From Microlunatus phosphovorus NM-1 (GTDB lineage: Bacteria > Actinomycetota > Actinomycetes > Propionibacteriales > Propionibacteriaceae), in the NCBI RefSeq assembly GCF_000270245.1, contig NC_015635.1, forward strand, positions 5,146,001 to 5,210,000: 64,000 nt of DNA. Reading direction: 5' to 3'. How positions within the stretch are numbered: the first letter of the stretch is position 1; every line of letters starts with the position of its first letter. The notes under the pieces are model-generated. The model did not search any database. It had not been told where the DNA came from and saw only the letters and a program-made list of their open reading frames with translations. Both the position numbers and the translations under genes were made by a program. Of this stretch, positions 1-10,319 are shown piece by piece.

Positions 1-142
1 GTTCGAGGCCGTGCACGATCGCGTCGTCGGGGTCCAGCCACTCGCCCCCATCGGAGAACGAATCCGGAGTGACATTGACGACGCCCACCACCAGAGTCCG
101 CCCGGGATGGGGCAGCCCGTCCACCCGCAGCTCAGCCGTCAT
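1..142 (-). CDS. folP: Dihydropteroate synthase, N-terminal part (runs off window)
   Basis: Condenses 6-hydroxymethyl-dihydropterin pyrophosphate with p-aminobenzoate in folate synthesis. Only the first 47 codons are present. They start at ATG 142-140 and contain the family signature VGVVNVTPDSFSDGG, the first pterin-binding motif of DHPS. It lies 15 bp downstream of folE on the same strand, so both folate genes are probably co-transcribed after ftsH. The 3' part is outside the window. Confidence 0.93.
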   Translation of the reverse strand, partial: MTAELRVDGLPHPGRTLVVGVVNVTPDSFSDGGEWLDPDDAIVHGLE

Positions 143-157
143 AGCTGGGGTCCGCTA

Positions 158-819
158 TCAACGCTGCGCCATGATCAGGCTGAGCGCCTCGGCCCGGGTG
201 GCGGCATTGCGCAACTGGCCACGGACGGCGCTCGTCACGGTCCGCGATCCGGGCTTGCGGACGCCCCGCATCGTCATGCAGAGGTGCTCGCACTCGAGCA
301 CCACGATCACCCCGCGAGGTTGCAGGATGCGCTGCAGGGCATCGGCGACCTGGGTGGTCAGCCGCTCCTGCACCTGGGGCCGCTTGGCGTAGACGTCGAC
401 CAGCCGGGCCAACTTGCTCAGCCCGGTGATCCGGCCGTCCGCGCTGGGAATGTAACCCACGTGCGCGACTCCGGTGAACGGCACCAGGTGGTGCTCACAG
501 CACGACCAGACCTCCATGTCCTTGACCAGGACGAATTCGTCATGCCCCAGGTCGAAGGTGGTGGTGAGGACGTCTTCAGGCTCCTGAGAGAGTCCCGCGA
601 ACATCTCTGCGTACGCCCGCGCAACCCGCTCCGGAGTGTCCCGAAGTCCGTCCCGATCCGGGTCTTCGCCGATCCCGGCCAGGATCTCGCGGACGGCTGC
701 GACAACCCGCGGATGGTCGTACGACCGTGCCGTTCCAGCCGCCACCGCGCTCTCACCTTGACCGTCCACGTGCGCACGATCGGAAGCCGTACGGTCAACC
801 TGCGTCCGGTTCGACAGAG

Positions 820-823
<4 letters not shown>
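158..823 (-). CDS. folE: GTP cyclohydrolase I
   Basis: Converts GTP to dihydroneopterin triphosphate, the first folate step. Typical motifs are visible: [20 protein letters not shown], then [10 protein letters not shown] with the zinc and catalytic Cys/His residues, then [12 protein letters not shown] with the second zinc Cys. Start choice: the open frame reaches a TTG at 850, but GTG 823 overlaps the ftsH stop as GTGA. A further GTG at 745 has a better ribosome site (AAGGTGAG, 6 nt upstream) and would give a length nearer the family norm. The stop and the identity are certain; the start is not. Confidence 0.93.
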
Positions 824-3015
<2,192 letters not shown>

Positions 3016-3136
3016 GTCCTACCTAGTCGGAGGGGCCGTGGCGACCCCGTATTCGGCAAGGCTATCGTCCGAACCGAAACGACCCCACTTTTCGCCCATG
3101 ACAGAGCCGAAGCGGACCCCAGCAGAAGGTGGAGTC

Positions 3137-3688
3137 TCAGCTGTAGACGTGGGGCGCCAGGGTCGCGACCGAGGTCAGGTTTCGGTAGCGGCCGTTGTAG
3201 TCCAGGCCGTAGCCGACGACGAAGTCATTGGGGATGTCAAAGCCCACGTACGCGACGTCGACCGCGTTCTTGGCCGCATCGGGCTTGCGGAACGCGGTCA
3301 TGATCTTGAGGCTGGCCGGGTTGCGAGACATCAGGTTGCCGACCAGGTACGACAACGTGAGGCCGGTGTCGATGATGTCCTCGACCACCAACACGTGCAT
3401 GCCGCTGATGTCGGTGTTGAGGTCCTTCAGGATCCGCACCACTCCGGAGGACTGCGTACCGGAGCCGTAGGAGGAGATGGCCATCCAGTCCATCTGGCAG
3501 TGGCTCTTGAGCGCTCGGGAGAGGTCGCCCATCACCATCACGGCGCCGTTGAGCACCCCCACCAGGAGCAGCTCCTTGCCTTCGTAGTCGGTATCGATCT
3601 CGGCGGCCAGCTCAGCGATCCGCTTGGCGATCTGGTCCTTGGTGAACAGCACCCGAGAGAGGTCCCCGCTGATCTGCGCGTCATCCAC
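3137..3688 (-). CDS. hpt: Hypoxanthine phosphoribosyltransferase
   Basis: Purine salvage: hypoxanthine or guanine plus PRPP gives IMP or GMP. The PRPP-binding signature VLVVEDIIDTGLTLSYL is present, as are the GVLNGAVMVMGDL loop and the C-terminal DFVVGYGLDYNGRYRNL motif. The open frame extends upstream to 3817, but that extension is low-complexity. GTG 3688 follows a GGGAGG ribosome site and gives 183 aa, typical for the family. The gene lies between tilS and ftsH, a conserved actinobacterial order. Confidence 0.95.
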   Translation of the reverse strand: MDDAQISGDLSRVLFTKDQIAKRIAELAAEIDTDYEGKELLLVGVLNGAVMVMGDLSRALKSHCQMDWMAISSYGSGTQSSGVVRILKDLNTDISGMHVLVVEDIIDTGLTLSYLVGNLMSRNPASLKIMTAFRKPDAAKNAVDVAYVGFDIPNDFVVGYGLDYNGRYRNLTSVATLAPHVYS

Positions 3689-3755
3689 AGTGGCTAGCCT
3701 CCCACAGCCTCGGGTGGCTGGTTGCCCTGACCATCTGACCCGACCCGCCCTACCT

Positions 3756-4721
3756 CTACCCGAGGTGGAGGCCGCCATTGGCGCGGCGAACGCGTACTCC
3801 GCCGGGCAGATCGACACCCGACTGGCCGTGCCAGTCGGTCAGCAATGCATCGACGGCGAACAGATGTCCCGCCGAAAGGTCGCCGAGACCATGCTCCAGC
3901 CGGAGCCAGCGGGCCAGCATCCGACGCCGCAACGCCGGCGGCAGGCTCTCCAGCTGTAGGCAGTCCAGGGCCGCGGTCCCTGGATCGGCCTCCGCCGCGA
4001 GCGCATCCAACAGGTCGGCGTCGTCCCTGGCCAGCATCGCGGTCCGGGCCAGGGCGTCGGCGACCCCAGGCCCGAGCTCAGCTTCCAGCATGGGCAAGAC
4101 CGTGCGCCGTACGCGGACGCGGGCATAGGCCGGGTCGAGATTGTGCGGGTCCTGCCAGGGCTTCAGTCCGTTCTCCCGGCACGCCTGTTCGGTGACCTTC
4201 CGGCCGATGCCCAGCAAGGGCCGCAGCCAGCGGCCATCCGGACCGTTCCGGACGGCCATGCCGGCGAGCGACCTGATACCCGAGCCACGGGCGAGACCGA
4301 GCAGCACCGTCTCTGCCTGATCGTCACGGGTATGCCCGAGCAGCACGGTCGCCCCGCCGCGCTCTCCCGCCTCCAGTTCCAGCGCGCGATAACGTGCCGT
4401 CCGCGCATCGCCCTCGGGCCCGGCTCCCGAGTCAATGACCTCGACAGGGCGTACGGAAACCTGGGTGAATCCCATCCTGGCCAGGGACGATGACGCGGCA
4501 GCGGCCTGCTCGGCGGACCCTGCCTGCAGCCCGTGATCGACGACGACGGCGGCAATCGGCAGTTGTCGACGCCGGCCGACATGCACAACTGCCTGGGCCA
4601 GCGCGAGGGAATCAGGCCCACCTGAACAGGCGACCAGCAGACAGCGGTCGCTGTCGGCCAAGGCGGTCTCGACCGCTTGGACCAGGGTCAGCGTCGCGTG
4701 GCCGAGCGCCCGCCGTGCCAC
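3756..4721 (-). CDS. tilS: tRNA(Ile)-lysidine synthase
   Basis: Modifies C34 of the CAU-anticodon tRNA(Ile) to lysidine, using ATP and lysine. The N-type PP-loop SGGPDS is at residues 33-38. The family stretch LLGHTRDDQAETVLL follows at about 130, then RPLLGI and a basic NLDPAYARVRVR segment. The 321-aa length fits the short actinobacterial form without the full C-terminal domains. Start is GTG at 4721. It is 12 bp downstream of the DUF2342 gene, so the two are likely one transcript with hpt. Confidence 0.95.
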   Translation of the reverse strand: MARRALGHATLTLVQAVETALADSDRCLLVACSGGPDSLALAQAVVHVGRRRQLPIAAVVVDHGLQAGSAEQAAAASSSLARMGFTQVSVRPVEVIDSGAGPEGDARTARYRALELEAGERGGATVLLGHTRDDQAETVLLGLARGSGIRSLAGMAVRNGPDGRWLRPLLGIGRKVTEQACRENGLKPWQDPHNLDPAYARVRVRRTVLPMLEAELGPGVADALARTAMLARDDADLLDALAAEADPGTAALDCLQLESLPPALRRRMLARWLRLEHGLGDLSAGHLFAVDALLTDWHGQSGVDLPGGVRVRRANGGLHLG

Positions 4722-4733
4722 CGGAATCCGTCC

Positions 4734-5951
4734 TCAGACACCAGATCCGTCGGGGCCTCCGGGGTCGACACCGGGTCCGGCGGGCGTGACGCCTGGTTCA
4801 TCGGCGTTGCTCCGGCCCTCGATTGCCTCATTGGAGCCGTCCGAGTCCATCCGCGCCAGCCACAGCTTCGGGTCTGCGATCTCGTCCTTCGTCGGCAGGG
4901 TCGCCGGCGACGTCCAGACCCGGTTCAGCCCGTCCATCCCCACCTCGGCGATCACGGCCTTGCAGAAGGCGGCGCCGTCGCGGTACTGCCGCATCTTCGC
5001 GTCCAAGCCCAGCAGCCGGCGGATGATCTTGTCGAAGCCCTGTCCCTGGCTGCGCACGGTGAAACGGCGGCGGATCTCGGCGATCGTTCCGATCACCTCC
5101 GGTCCGACCCCGTCCATCACCACGTCCGCGTGGCCTTCCAGCAGCGACATCACGGCGGTGATCCGGTCGATGATCTCCCGCTGCTCGGGCGTCTGGACGA
5201 GATCGACGATCGACACCTCCGAGTCTCCACGGGCGGCATCGGCGATCCGCTTGACGGCCTCACGCAGCATGGACGCCAACGCGCTCGCGTCGACCTCGGC
5301 GGTGGCGACGACCTCGGCGATCTGAGAGTTCAGATAGCCACGCAGCCACGGCACGGCGGTGAACTGCACCCGATGGGTCTCCTCGTGCAGGCAGACCCAG
5401 AGCCGGAAATCGGCCGGTACGAGCTCGAGCTCGCGCTCCACGGCAACGATGTTGGGCGCCACCAGCAGCAGTCGGCCACCCGGCGGCAGCTCCGCCGCAC
5501 CGGCGTTGCCATCGGAGTCGGCTGCGCCAGTGCTATTCGTGCCGACCGCGAGCTCGGGATAGAAGGGGTCGAACTGGCCCAGCACCTTGGGGGCCAGATA
5601 GCTGAGCAGAGCCCCGACCTCTACTCCCGTCACCCGAGCCCCGAGGTTCGCCAAGACGGCATTCGAAGTCTTGGTTTCGGCCAGCTTGGCGCTGAGCGGC
5701 GCCAGAACCTGCCGGAATCCCTCGATATTCGCTTCGATCCACCGAGGCCGGTCCACCACCAGCACGGGCGCCGTACCGCGAGGAACGGTCAGCCCGGTGA
5801 CCTGCTGAACGTATTCCTCCGCACGAACTGCGTAGCTGCGCAGATCGGCGACGGCAGTGGCCGCACCCTCGCGGGAGATCTCGGGCCCCGGCTTCACCAG
5901 TCTGCTGGCCGTACTGAGAGCGACGGTCCAGTCGACCATGGACGTTGACAT
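4734..5951 (-). CDS. DUF2342 / zincin-like metalloprotease-family protein
   Basis: Actinobacterial protein of the DUF2342 family, often labelled zinc-dependent metalloprotease or coenzyme F420 biosynthesis-associated protein. The HExxH zinc motif is seen as LHEETHRVQF in the middle of the protein. Further on is LLEGHADVVMDGVG, which probably supplies further ligands. The N terminus (MVDWTVALSTASRLVKPGPEIS) is characteristic. Length is 405 aa; ATG 5951 follows AGGTCGAG. It sits directly upstream of tilS, as in other actinobacteria. The substrate is not known from sequence. Confidence 0.85.
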   Translation of the reverse strand: MSTSMVDWTVALSTASRLVKPGPEISREGAATAVADLRSYAVRAEEYVQQVTGLTVPRGTAPVLVVDRPRWIEANIEGFRQVLAPLSAKLAETKTSNAVLANLGARVTGVEVGALLSYLAPKVLGQFDPFYPELAVGTNSTGAADSDGNAGAAELPPGGRLLLVAPNIVAVERELELVPADFRLWVCLHEETHRVQFTAVPWLRGYLNSQIAEVVATAEVDASALASMLREAVKRIADAARGDSEVSIVDLVQTPEQREIIDRITAVMSLLEGHADVVMDGVGPEVIGTIAEIRRRFTVRSQGQGFDKIIRRLLGLDAKMRQYRDGAAFCKAVIAEVGMDGLNRVWTSPATLPTKDEIADPKLWLARMDSDGSNEAIEGRSNADEPGVTPAGPGVDPGGPDGSGV

Positions 5952-6047
5952 GGCTCGACCTTATGCGCCTTACCCCTGCCCCGCTCCCCCAGATCGCTCC
6001 CTGGCTACGCGACGAGCCCGCTTGCCTGCGCCACCCGCACGATCGTC

Positions 6048-6290
6048 TTTGGCCCGCGGCCCCAGACGTACGTACGCCCGCCCGACCCGCGTACGTCCCT
6101 GGCCCCGCGGCGCGAAACGTACCCACATCCCGCCCGATCCCCGGTCGCCTTTGGCCCCGCGGCGCGAAACGTACCCACATCCCGCCCGGCCCGCGTACGT
6201 CCTTGGCCCCGCGGCGCAAGACGACCATCCCGCCCGCCCGACCCGCGTGCATCTTTGGCCCGCCGGCGCGAAACGTACGCCAAACCAGGC
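6048..6290. repeat. Imperfect tandem repeat, five units of about 52 bp
   Basis: Five consecutive units begin at 6048, 6098, 6150, 6202 and 6254 and are 50, 52, 52 and 52 bp long, with a truncated last unit. Each opens with a version of TTTGGCCCCGCGGCGC and continues with GAAACGTAC and CCCGCCCG blocks. Units 2 and 3 are the most alike. No stable gene fits; the open frames across it are repeat artefacts. The array abuts the DUF4143 remnant at 6294. Confidence 0.85.
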
Positions 6291-6293
6291 CAG

Positions 6294-6446
6294 CTTCACC
6301 AGTCGGCTGAGTCGATTGCTGCTCCAGGCGGGAACTCGGTCGATGACACACAGGTCATCAAGCAGGTTGAGATAGGTCCTCGTTGTCCGGTAATTCAAAC
6401 CGGCCGCGCTGGAGAGGGTGGACAGATCAGGTTGTCCAGCTGTGTT
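6294..6446 (-). pseudogene. Remnant of a DUF4143-type AAA ATPase
   Basis: About 51 codons read AGQPDLSTLSSAAGLNYR and then TTRTYLNLLDDLCVIDRVPA, followed by WSSNRLSRLVK. This matches the helix-turn-helix-like start of DUF4143, which follows the ATPase domain in a widespread AAA family. The pattern there is a Tv..YL..Le.l.lv..lpaW..N...RlvK series. There is no ATPase domain upstream and no continuation, because the match ends where the 52-bp repeat begins. Family assignment is from memory of the motif. Confidence 0.6.
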
Positions 6447-6468
6447 GTAAGTAAGAGTGCCGCAAGCC

Positions 6469-7998
6469 TCAGCCGGTGCACCCACAGGTAGCGACGGCGG
6501 TAGAAACGTTGTCGAGCCAGTTCTTGGCGGCGTACTCGCTGGTGGCGCCGTTGGCGATGAAGGCGTACACCACCAGGGTCCCGTCGGCGGTGCGGACGAA
6601 GCCGGCAAGTGAATAGACCTGTCGCAAGGTGCCCGTCTTGCCGCGCACCATGCCCCGTGCCGCAGAGGAGTCCTGGCCGTCGAACCGGTGCTCCAGGCTG
6701 CCCTCCACCCCGGCGACGGGCAGACCGGTGATGACTCCGCGCAGCTCGGGATGTGAGTCCTGGGCGGCCAGCCGAAGCAGCCGGGTCAGCGTCGAGCCAC
6801 TGATCCGGTTGTCGCGGGAGAGCCCGCTGCCGTCATGGATGACGGTTCCGTCCTGCCATGCTCCGAGCCTGGTCAGCGTGGCCTTCATCGCTCGCTGGGC
6901 CTCCTTGATGGAGCCAGGCCGGCCGGCCGCGATCGCGACCTGACGGAACAGCACCTCGGCGCCGTCATTGTCGCTGACCATCAAGACTCGCTCCACGATG
7001 CGCTCCAGGGGCATCGATCGCACCGCGGCCACCTTCGCGTACTTCTTGCTGGCCTTCGCCTGGCCGACGCCGGTGACCTTGATCCCCTTCTTCTCGAGCG
7101 CAGCCGCAAACGTACGGGCGGCCTGCCCAGCCGGATCAATGGTCCGCGGACCCGGTGAATATCCCGCCAGCCGGCCCTCATCGACCCACAGGGCGGAGGT
7201 CCTCGTGGTCTGGTCGCCGTATCCGCTCGGCCAGCTCGGATTCCAACTGGGGCCGCTGAACAACGAGGCGTCGTAGCCGAGCTTGACAGTGGTGACCTTG
7301 GACTTCTTCAAGGCGGCTGCGGTCAGTTTGGCGAGGTCGGCGACCGAGGCGCGCGCCGGATAGGTCTTGGCCGTGGTCTTGCTGGCCAGGTACGGGTCGC
7401 CGCCACCGACCAGGATGATCTGCTTCCCAGAGCGCACCACCGAGGTGGTGAAACGGTGCTCGGGACCGAGTTCGGACAACACGGCCGACGAGGTGAGGAT
7501 CTTGGTCACCGAGGCCGGGATCTCACCCACGCCAGCGCGATGGGAGAACAGCTTCTTTCCGGTGCCCACGTCGACGGCCGACCCGGAATAGACGCCACCG
7601 ACCCCCTTGCGGCTGACTGCCTCGATCCGCGCCGCGACCGTGGCCGCGTCCGGCTTGTCGCCCGGTCTGGCAGCCAGCAGCACAGCGCCGGGGAGTTCAG
7701 CCGAAGCAGTGGCACCGTTCGTCCCGGCTCCGTCCGTCGGCCCAGTCGTCGGCACGTCGCTGCCCGCGCTCCCTGCGGTGCTGCCAGATGGAGCGGACTC
7801 GCCGGCGGCCTCCGAAGGGCCGGAGGAACTGGCAGGGCCGGCCGGCGACGAGCCGCCCGCGCTCTCCCCGGCGACCGCCGAGTTGTGGCCGAAGAGACGC
7901 CCGAAGGTGCCAGTGATCAGACCCAGAGCCAGCGCCGAAACGACGACGAACGCCGCGATCCCGATCGCCAGTCGCTTGAGACCCACGTACGTCCGCAC
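6469..7998 (-). CDS. dacB: D-alanyl-D-alanine carboxypeptidase/endopeptidase (PBP4, peptidase S13)
   Basis: Trims peptidoglycan cross-bridges outside the membrane. A membrane anchor or signal is at residues 10-30. A long Ser/Gly/Ala-rich linker follows (about 40-105). The three penicillin-binding motifs are intact: SVTK at 163-166, SDN in LMVSDNDGAEV, and KTG in VRGKTGTLRQVYSLAGF. DGSGLSRDNRIS is a further PBP4 hallmark. Length is 509 aa with a GTG start at 7998 after GGAAGAAG. It is divergent from ppa, as is common in actinobacteria. Confidence 0.93.
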   Translation of the reverse strand: MRTYVGLKRLAIGIAAFVVVSALALGLITGTFGRLFGHNSAVAGESAGGSSPAGPASSSGPSEAAGESAPSGSTAGSAGSDVPTTGPTDGAGTNGATASAELPGAVLLAARPGDKPDAATVAARIEAVSRKGVGGVYSGSAVDVGTGKKLFSHRAGVGEIPASVTKILTSSAVLSELGPEHRFTTSVVRSGKQIILVGGGDPYLASKTTAKTYPARASVADLAKLTAAALKKSKVTTVKLGYDASLFSGPSWNPSWPSGYGDQTTRTSALWVDEGRLAGYSPGPRTIDPAGQAARTFAAALEKKGIKVTGVGQAKASKKYAKVAAVRSMPLERIVERVLMVSDNDGAEVLFRQVAIAAGRPGSIKEAQRAMKATLTRLGAWQDGTVIHDGSGLSRDNRISGSTLTRLLRLAAQDSHPELRGVITGLPVAGVEGSLEHRFDGQDSSAARGMVRGKTGTLRQVYSLAGFVRTADGTLVVYAFIANGATSEYAAKNWLDNVSTAVATCGCTG

Positions 7999-8117
7999 CT
8001 TCTTCCCACGTTAGGCTCAGCCGGAGCCCACCCACCGAACCCCGGGCCAACTGTCATCGGCGACCGAACCGTCGGCAACCGAGCTATCCGGGGTTGCGCC
8101 CATCCTAAGGAGCCGCG

Positions 8118-8651
8118 ATGACCTCGCCGAGCAGCGACGACACCCGACACCCACTGAGTGGCTTGACGTTCGACGTGACGGTCGAGATTCCCAAGGGCAA
8201 CAAGAACAAGTACGAGGTGGACCACGAGACGGGCCGGATCCGGCTCGACCGCACCTTGTTCACCTCCACGGCCTATCCGGCCGACTACGGCTTCATCGAG
8301 GGCACCCTCGGGCAGGACGGCGATCCGCTCGACGCACTGGTGCTGGTCTCCGAGCCGACCTTCCCGGGCTGCCTGATCAACTGCCGTGCCATCGGCATGT
8401 TCCGGATGCGCGACGAGGCCGGCGGCGACGACAAGGTGCTCTGCGTGCCGGCCAACGATGTCCGTCGCAGCCACCTGCGCGACATCGACGACGTACGCAA
8501 ATACCTCCGGCTCGAGATCGAGCACTTCTTCACCGTCTACAAGGACCTGGAGCCCGGCAAATCGGTCGAGGGCGCCACCTGGACCGGAGTCGACGAGGCA
8601 GAGACAGAGGTCCGGGCGAGCTTCGAGCGCGCCAAGGCGCACGACTTCTGA
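8118..8651 (+). CDS. ppa: Inorganic pyrophosphatase
   Basis: Soluble family I enzyme hydrolysing PPi to phosphate, which drives biosynthetic reactions. The signature with metal-binding aspartates, DGDPLDALV, begins at residue 67, preceded by [30 protein letters not shown] forms part of the substrate site. Length is 177 aa, typical for the family. ATG 8118 is preceded by AAGGAG at a normal distance. Confidence 0.96.
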   Translation: MTSPSSDDTRHPLSGLTFDVTVEIPKGNKNKYEVDHETGRIRLDRTLFTSTAYPADYGFIEGTLGQDGDPLDALVLVSEPTFPGCLINCRAIGMFRMRDEAGGDDKVLCVPANDVRRSHLRDIDDVRKYLRLEIEHFFTVYKDLEPGKSVEGATWTGVDEAETEVRASFERAKAHDF

Positions 8652-8675
8652 GGGAACGACGCATCCCACCGGTTG

Positions 8676-8724
8676 TTGATACCTCGGCATCCCATTGACA
8701 CCTCCGGCTGGCCGCCGCTTTGAT
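8676..8724 (+). promoter_or_regulatory. Promoter and repeated operator-like boxes of the subtilase operon
   Basis: TTGACA at 8695-8700, an 18-nt spacer and TTTGAT at 8719-8724 form a good sigma-70-type promoter. Only 5 nt separate it from ATG 8730, so the transcript is probably leaderless. The decamer TTGAYACCTC occurs twice, at 8676 and 8695, 19 bp apart and nearly two helical turns. The second copy contains the -35 box, as expected for an operator. Confidence 0.55.
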
Positions 8725-8729
8725 GTGCC

Positions 8730-9776
8730 ATGGCATTTGAGCAGTCGACCGCTGTCGACGCATGGCAGGCCGCTCTCGAGCAGGTCGAAGGCCTCCTCGA
8801 TTTCGACAGCTGGGCCACGACGCCGGGCCTGAGTCCCGCGAGCGCAGGCGAGGTCGAGGTGGCAGACGCGGTGATTCCGGTGCTGGACCGGTTCGCCGAG
8901 CAGTCCAGCGTGGCTGAGGCCGCCGCGCGGGAGATCTCCGATCGTGACGAGCGCTCCAGGGTGATGTCGACCCTGGCGATGGGCGATATCGAGGCGGCCT
9001 ACGTCGCGCTCGAACTCTCCCGGGAGTTCGAGGACGGTGGCACCGTGGTCGCCAGTGCCGGTGAATCACCGGAGGTCGGATCGCAGACCGGCATCGCCGC
9101 GGACCTAGCCCAGGTTTTGCGCGGCGGCCAGGGCGCCGGCAGCCAGCCCGACCCTGAATGGCTGACGTCGCTGTCGGACTCGTTGGACAAAGTCGTTGAG
9201 CGTTCCGCAGACGGAATCGTCAAGGTCGGTACCGATACCGTGACTGCGGCTGTCGCCGGCGCACTCGTGGATTCGCTGGCCCGCGTCTTGAGCGGTGCGC
9301 TCGGTGATCTCCTCGATGCCGTGAAGGAGAAATTCACCCTGATCAAGGAGAAGGCTGTCGAACTCCTCAAGAAGGGCCTGGCGAAGGTCACCGAACTCTT
9401 CGGCGAGAAGGTCGGTAAGGCCCTCCAGGAGTGGATCGACGGACGGCTGGACGAGTTGCCGACACAGTTGGTGGCCGCCGCCGCTGGCGTCCCTGCAACG
9501 GAGCAGGCCTGGCGCTCAGCGGCCGACAAAGGCACCGACGTCGCCTCGCTGATCCCGCGAGTCAGAGAACTCGAATCCACGAAGCTACGACTGCTGACCT
9601 GGTCGGACCGGGGCGTCTGGGTCTACCGCTACCTGGCACCGGCACTGATCGGCGTACAGGTGGTCGGCGTCCCCGGCGGCGTCATCGTCGGCGCGATAGC
9701 TCTGGCACTGGTGGGATGGATGATGTGGGCAGCGGTCGACCACAGCGGCGATGCCCGTCGGCTGGTCGCGAGCTGA
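8730..9776 (+). CDS. Unrecognised helical membrane-associated protein, first gene of subtilase operon
   Basis: I do not recognise this 348-aa protein. It is predicted to be largely alpha-helical. The acidic N-terminal half contains DFDSWATTPGLSPASAGEVE. A central lysine-rich amphipathic stretch includes KEKFTLIKEKAVELLKKGL. Near the C terminus two hydrophobic segments (about residues 295-337) look like a membrane hairpin. There is no signal peptide. Four bp separate it from the next gene. Its role may be to hold or sense for the protease encoded downstream; this is inference from context only. Confidence 0.8.
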   Translation: MAFEQSTAVDAWQAALEQVEGLLDFDSWATTPGLSPASAGEVEVADAVIPVLDRFAEQSSVAEAAAREISDRDERSRVMSTLAMGDIEAAYVALELSREFEDGGTVVASAGESPEVGSQTGIAADLAQVLRGGQGAGSQPDPEWLTSLSDSLDKVVERSADGIVKVGTDTVTAAVAGALVDSLARVLSGALGDLLDAVKEKFTLIKEKAVELLKKGLAKVTELFGEKVGKALQEWIDGRLDELPTQLVAAAAGVPATEQAWRSAADKGTDVASLIPRVRELESTKLRLLTWSDRGVWVYRYLAPALIGVQVVGVPGGVIVGAIALALVGWMMWAAVDHSGDARRLVAS

Positions 9777-9779
9777 CCC

Positions 9780-10319
9780 ATGTCCGTTCTGCGTATCTCG
9801 GAGCAGGCCCACTTGCTGGACTGTCCCATCGATCCGGCTGTCTGGCTCGAAACGGCCGAGTTCGGCGAGGCCGAGGTGGTCATCGAGGTACAGGCAGGAG
9901 CGAGCCTCGCGTTCCTGGCCGCAGAGCTCAGCGGGGAACTCGACACAGTACCGATCGTGCTGGACCGATTCATTCTTAGCGTGGTCAGTCTCGATGATGC
10001 CCTCGTCGTGCTCCTGCCACTGACCAGGTGGGGTGACTTCCTCCTCCGTGTGCCAGGCGTTCCGCCAACGAGCGATTCAACGGACGTTGGCGATCCCGGG
10101 GAGTCTGCGACGACAAGCGAACTACGCCGCGTGCCGTGGAGCACGCATGATGAGCGACGTAAGGATTGGCTCGAACTGCTGGTGGCCAGTGCCCGCGAGA
10201 AGGGCACGACACGGCATACGTTCGACGAGCTCGTGGCGACCTGTCGACAGCGAGTGCCAACGAATCACGAGCAACCGATCGCGGGCGTCTCCCTCAACCG
10301 GCGCGTGGACAGCACATGA
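9780..10319 (+). CDS. Unrecognised protein, second gene of subtilase operon
   Basis: A 179-aa soluble protein with no family that I recognise. The N-terminal 100 residues alternate beta-like segments (AEVVIEVQAGASLAFLAAEL, then VPIVLDRFILSVVSLDDALVVLLPL). A low-complexity Ser/Thr/Asp linker follows, and then a charged helical C terminus (DERRKDWLELLVASAREKG). Its stop overlaps the protease start as ATGA, indicating translational coupling. It could be an adaptor, inhibitor or chaperone for the protease; nothing in the sequence decides this. Confidence 0.8.
   Translation: MSVLRISEQAHLLDCPIDPAVWLETAEFGEAEVVIEVQAGASLAFLAAELSGELDTVPIVLDRFILSVVSLDDALVVLLPLTRWGDFLLRVPGVPPTSDSTDVGDPGESATTSELRRVPWSTHDERRKDWLELLVASAREKGTTRHTFDELVATCRQRVPTNHEQPIAGVSLNRRVDST

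Noticed and set aside
4677-5948. 423-codon plus-strand frame opposite the DUF2342 gene
   Set aside because: The minus-strand protein has a clear family and HExxH motif; the plus-strand product is His/Gln/Arg-rich with no motif.
5970-6608. Long open frames across the 52-bp repeats on both strands
   Set aside because: They arise because the repeat unit lacks stop codons in several frames. No ribosome site or recognisable domain exists apart from the short DUF4143 remnant.
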